From positions 50,659 to 57,903 of the forward strand of contig DIAL01000133.1 of the NCBI GenBank assembly GCA_002414705.1: a DNA stretch of 7,245 bases. Direction: 5' to 3'. Every line of letters begins with the position of its first letter. Position 1 is the first letter of the stretch. Made by a program: the position numbers and the translations under genes. Positions 5,754-7,245 of the stretch are shown here, piece by piece. Under the pieces are notes generated by a model, which searched no databases, was not told where the DNA came from, and saw only the letters and a program-made list of their open reading frames with translations. The stretch comes from Flavobacteriaceae bacterium UBA5079 (GTDB lineage Bacteria > Bacteroidota > Bacteroidia > Flavobacteriales > Flavobacteriaceae).

Positions 5754-6288
5754 TATTGGAGATACCGTTGCCGTTTTAGATGATGATTTATCAGGCGTGG
5801 TTAGTAAATTGAAAAATAATGTGGTAACTATAGAAACACTTGATGGTTTTGAGCTCGATTTTGAACCTAATGAATTGGTGATTACCAAATCCCTGAAAAT
5901 AGATTTAAGTGCTGCAGACGCTATTATTAGAGAAAAAGAACAGCCAAAACGAAAACAAGTAACTACTAGAAAATCTAAAGAAAAGTATCAGCCAACTATG
6001 GAAGTAGATTTACATATTCATCACCTCACTGAAAATTCTAGCCGTATGAGTAATTATGATATGTTAACCTTGCAATTGGATACCGCTAGAGGTCAATTAG
6101 AATTTGCTATAAGAAAACGCATTCAGAAAATGGTTTTTATACATGGAGTGGGAGAAGGTGTTCTTAAAACAGAATTAGAATACTTATTTGGTCGTTATGA
6201 CCAAGTTAAATACTACGATGCAGACTACAAAAAGTATGGAGTTGGTGCAACCGAAGTCTATATTTTTCAGAATTCAGGTAGCGCCTAA
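5734..6288 (+). CDS. Smr-domain protein (Smr/MutS family, DUF2027-like N-terminus)
   Basis: A 184-residue soluble protein. Residues 5-52 form a small beta-rich domain (FNIGDTVAVLDDDLSGVV onward, then LDFEPNELVI) resembling the N-terminal part of DUF2027 proteins. A basic linker (66-85, Lys/Arg-rich) could touch nucleic acid. The C-terminal Smr domain (about 88-180) shows the two family motifs: VDLHIHHL (91-98, with the D-L-H core) and IHGVGEGVLK (136-145, the HGxG motif), plus GVGATEVYI near the end. In MutS2 and related proteins this domain is a DNA or RNA endonuclease. Here the MutS ATPase part is absent, so it is a stand-alone Smr protein and should not be read as a mismatch repair MutS. 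Usual names in related genomes are Smr/MutS family protein or DUF2027 protein. The nuclease role and substrate are inferred. Translation is probably coupled to the overlapping upstream gene. Confidence 0.88.
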   Translation: MNRKTFNIGDTVAVLDDDLSGVVSKLKNNVVTIETLDGFELDFEPNELVITKSLKIDLSAADAIIREKEQPKRKQVTTRKSKEKYQPTMEVDLHIHHLTENSSRMSNYDMLTLQLDTARGQLEFAIRKRIQKMVFIHGVGEGVLKTELEYLFGRYDQVKYYDADYKKYGVGATEVYIFQNSGSA

Positions 6289-6293
6289 TCTGC

Positions 6294-7232
6294 TTAAAAA
6301 TCCGGTGTTACCAAACGAATTTCATTTAATCTGGAATCGCTTAAAGTTCCCATATCAAAAACATCTTGCGTTATGGTTGGAAATTGAATCCCTTCAACGC
6401 GTAACGTAATAGTAAATACTTGATTTATTGGATGCGGACGATAAGCGGTTGCAGGAAGTGTAGCACTTTCATCAGGATTTAAATAATCTGCTATATTAGG
6501 ATTTGTAAAATCATTAGCTGGATTTTGATCAAGAGTTGACTCATTTTCTTCGTCAATAGTTAACGTGCCATCATTGTCATCATCTTCATCTAAATAATTT
6601 GGAATCCCATCTTCATCTGTATCTCTTGGGTTTGTTAATGGATCATCATCACCATCTAAATTGTCATCAGCTAACTCAACTGATGTTAAAACATTATCGC
6701 CATCATCATCCACATCTATATAATCTGGAAGACCATCACCATCTGTATCTGTTGGTTCTGTTGCAGGATTAAAATCACCGTCTAAATTGTCATCTTCAAG
6801 ATCGGCTGTAATGCCATCATTATCATCTTCAAGTAAGGATACATTTATATAAGCATCGCCAGATGGGCTTGATAAATCTTCATTAATTTGAATATCGGAA
6901 GGTGGTACATCATTACAAAACAACGCTGTGGGATTGTTATTATATGAACGGTAATTAAATTGATTTCCAGCATTTTCAATATCAATGACTACTTCGGTAT
7001 CTACTATTAAGTTACCATCATCATCTATCGCAATTAAATCTTCTAATGTGATGGCTGGTTGCGTAATTTGAAGTGATAATGACTCAAACGGATTTTCTTT
7101 TATTTGATAGAAAACCAATTCGCCACACGCTAAAAACGTATCATCAAAATCAAATTCAACGTTAATAATATCACCATCGTCACACGATGTAACAATTGAA
7201 AATGATAGAAGTAATAGAATTAGTTTTCGCAT
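6294..7232 (-). CDS. Surface lipoprotein with TSP3-like acidic calcium-binding repeats
   Basis: A 312-residue lipoprotein. The signal sequence MRKLILLLLSFSIVTS ends at the lipidated Cys17. The next residues, D-D-G-D, are acidic, like the lipoprotein export signals that send Bacteroidota lipoproteins to the cell surface, so an outer-leaflet location is likely. Residues 18-134 form an Asp-rich domain with two further Cys (36 and 106). Residues 135-254 hold three tandem repeats with DxDxDG-type loops (DTDGDGLPDYID at 162-173, DTDEDGIPNYLD at 204-215), as in calcium-binding thrombospondin type 3 repeats. Residues 255-312 are a beta-rich C-terminal part ending LVTPDF. There is no T9SS sorting domain. 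The stop lies 5 nt from the stop of the converging Smr gene. The ATG is 13 bases from the right edge, so the promoter and any upstream partner are outside. The ligand and role are unknown. Confidence 0.85.
   Translation of the reverse strand: MRKLILLLLSFSIVTSCDDGDIINVEFDFDDTFLACGELVFYQIKENPFESLSLQITQPAITLEDLIAIDDDGNLIVDTEVVIDIENAGNQFNYRSYNNNPTALFCNDVPPSDIQINEDLSSPSGDAYINVSLLEDDNDGITADLEDDNLDGDFNPATEPTDTDGDGLPDYIDVDDDGDNVLTSVELADDNLDGDDDPLTNPRDTDEDGIPNYLDEDDDNDGTLTIDEENESTLDQNPANDFTNPNIADYLNPDESATLPATAYRPHPINQVFTITLRVEGIQFPTITQDVFDMGTLSDSRLNEIRLVTPDF
6471..6830 (-). repeat. Three tandem acidic repeats within the lipoprotein gene
   Basis: Residues 135-173, 174-215 and 216-254 are successive units of 39-42 residues. 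Each runs from a DDxDG loop, through DNLDGD or an equivalent, to an NP...D.D.DGxPxYxD loop. The third copy is degenerate at its end (NPNIADYLNPD). At DNA level this shows as many cat/atc trinucleotides on the plus strand, which can look like low-complexity sequence but is explained by Asp codons. Confidence 0.8.
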
Positions 7233-7245
7233 GGACAGCTTATTT

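Noticed and set aside
5734..6288. Mismatch repair MutS protein
   Set aside because: Only the C-terminal Smr domain is present; there is no Walker A/B ATPase, clamp or mismatch-recognition domain in its 184 residues.
6188..6409. Plus-strand open frame overlapping the end of the Smr gene
   Set aside because: It is out of frame inside the Smr gene and antisense to the lipoprotein C-terminus, with no domain or start signal of its own.
6540..6830. Simple trinucleotide repeat or CRISPR-like array
   Set aside because: The cat/atc-rich stretch is explained by Asp codons of the TSP3-like protein repeats. There are no uniform repeats with unique spacers.

Overview
The window looks like chromosome from a member of the Bacteroidota, most likely a marine-type Flavobacteriaceae. 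It is AT-rich. One secreted protein carries a type IX secretion (T9SS) type A C-terminal sorting domain, and a lipoprotein has acidic residues directly after its lipobox Cys, as in Bacteroidota surface lipoproteins. Several upstream regions contain exact or near matches to the Bacteroidota sigma-A -7 element TAnnTTTG, and Shine-Dalgarno sequences are largely absent. Species cannot be named from this sequence alone.

Left part (1-1799): the 5' end of an rlmD-type 23S rRNA m5U methyltransferase gene runs off the left edge on the minus strand. It is divergent from a complete ornithine aminotransferase gene (rocD, 465-1745). The 184-nt gap between them contains a possible folded RNA leader for rocD. 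A perfect 17-bp hairpin with flanking A and T tracts (1762-1799) ends rocD and also the genes arriving from the right.

Middle part (1813-5422, all minus strand): transcription runs right to left through four genes. The first encodes a secreted protein with a C-terminal peptidase S74 (intramolecular chaperone) domain. Fifteen nucleotides later comes a 609-residue T9SS cargo protein. After 49 nt comes a DUF2752 membrane protein, and 9 nt later a small CCC-motif membrane protein. The first pair looks like a cell-surface unit, the second like a small membrane-protein operon with its own promoter.

Right part (5544-7232): a two-gene plus-strand operon diverges from the S74 gene. It encodes a small two-helix membrane protein that overlaps by 20 nt a Smr-domain (MutS2-type) protein. 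It converges, with only 5 nt between stop codons, on a minus-strand gene for a lipoprotein with three tandem Asp-rich repeats resembling calcium-binding thrombospondin type 3 repeats.

No tRNA, rRNA, CRISPR array, insertion sequence or prophage module was seen. Much of the window is core flavobacterial housekeeping. The less explained parts are the S74/T9SS pair, the dispanin-like CCC protein beside DUF2752, the Cys-rich insert in the aminotransferase and the rocD leader.
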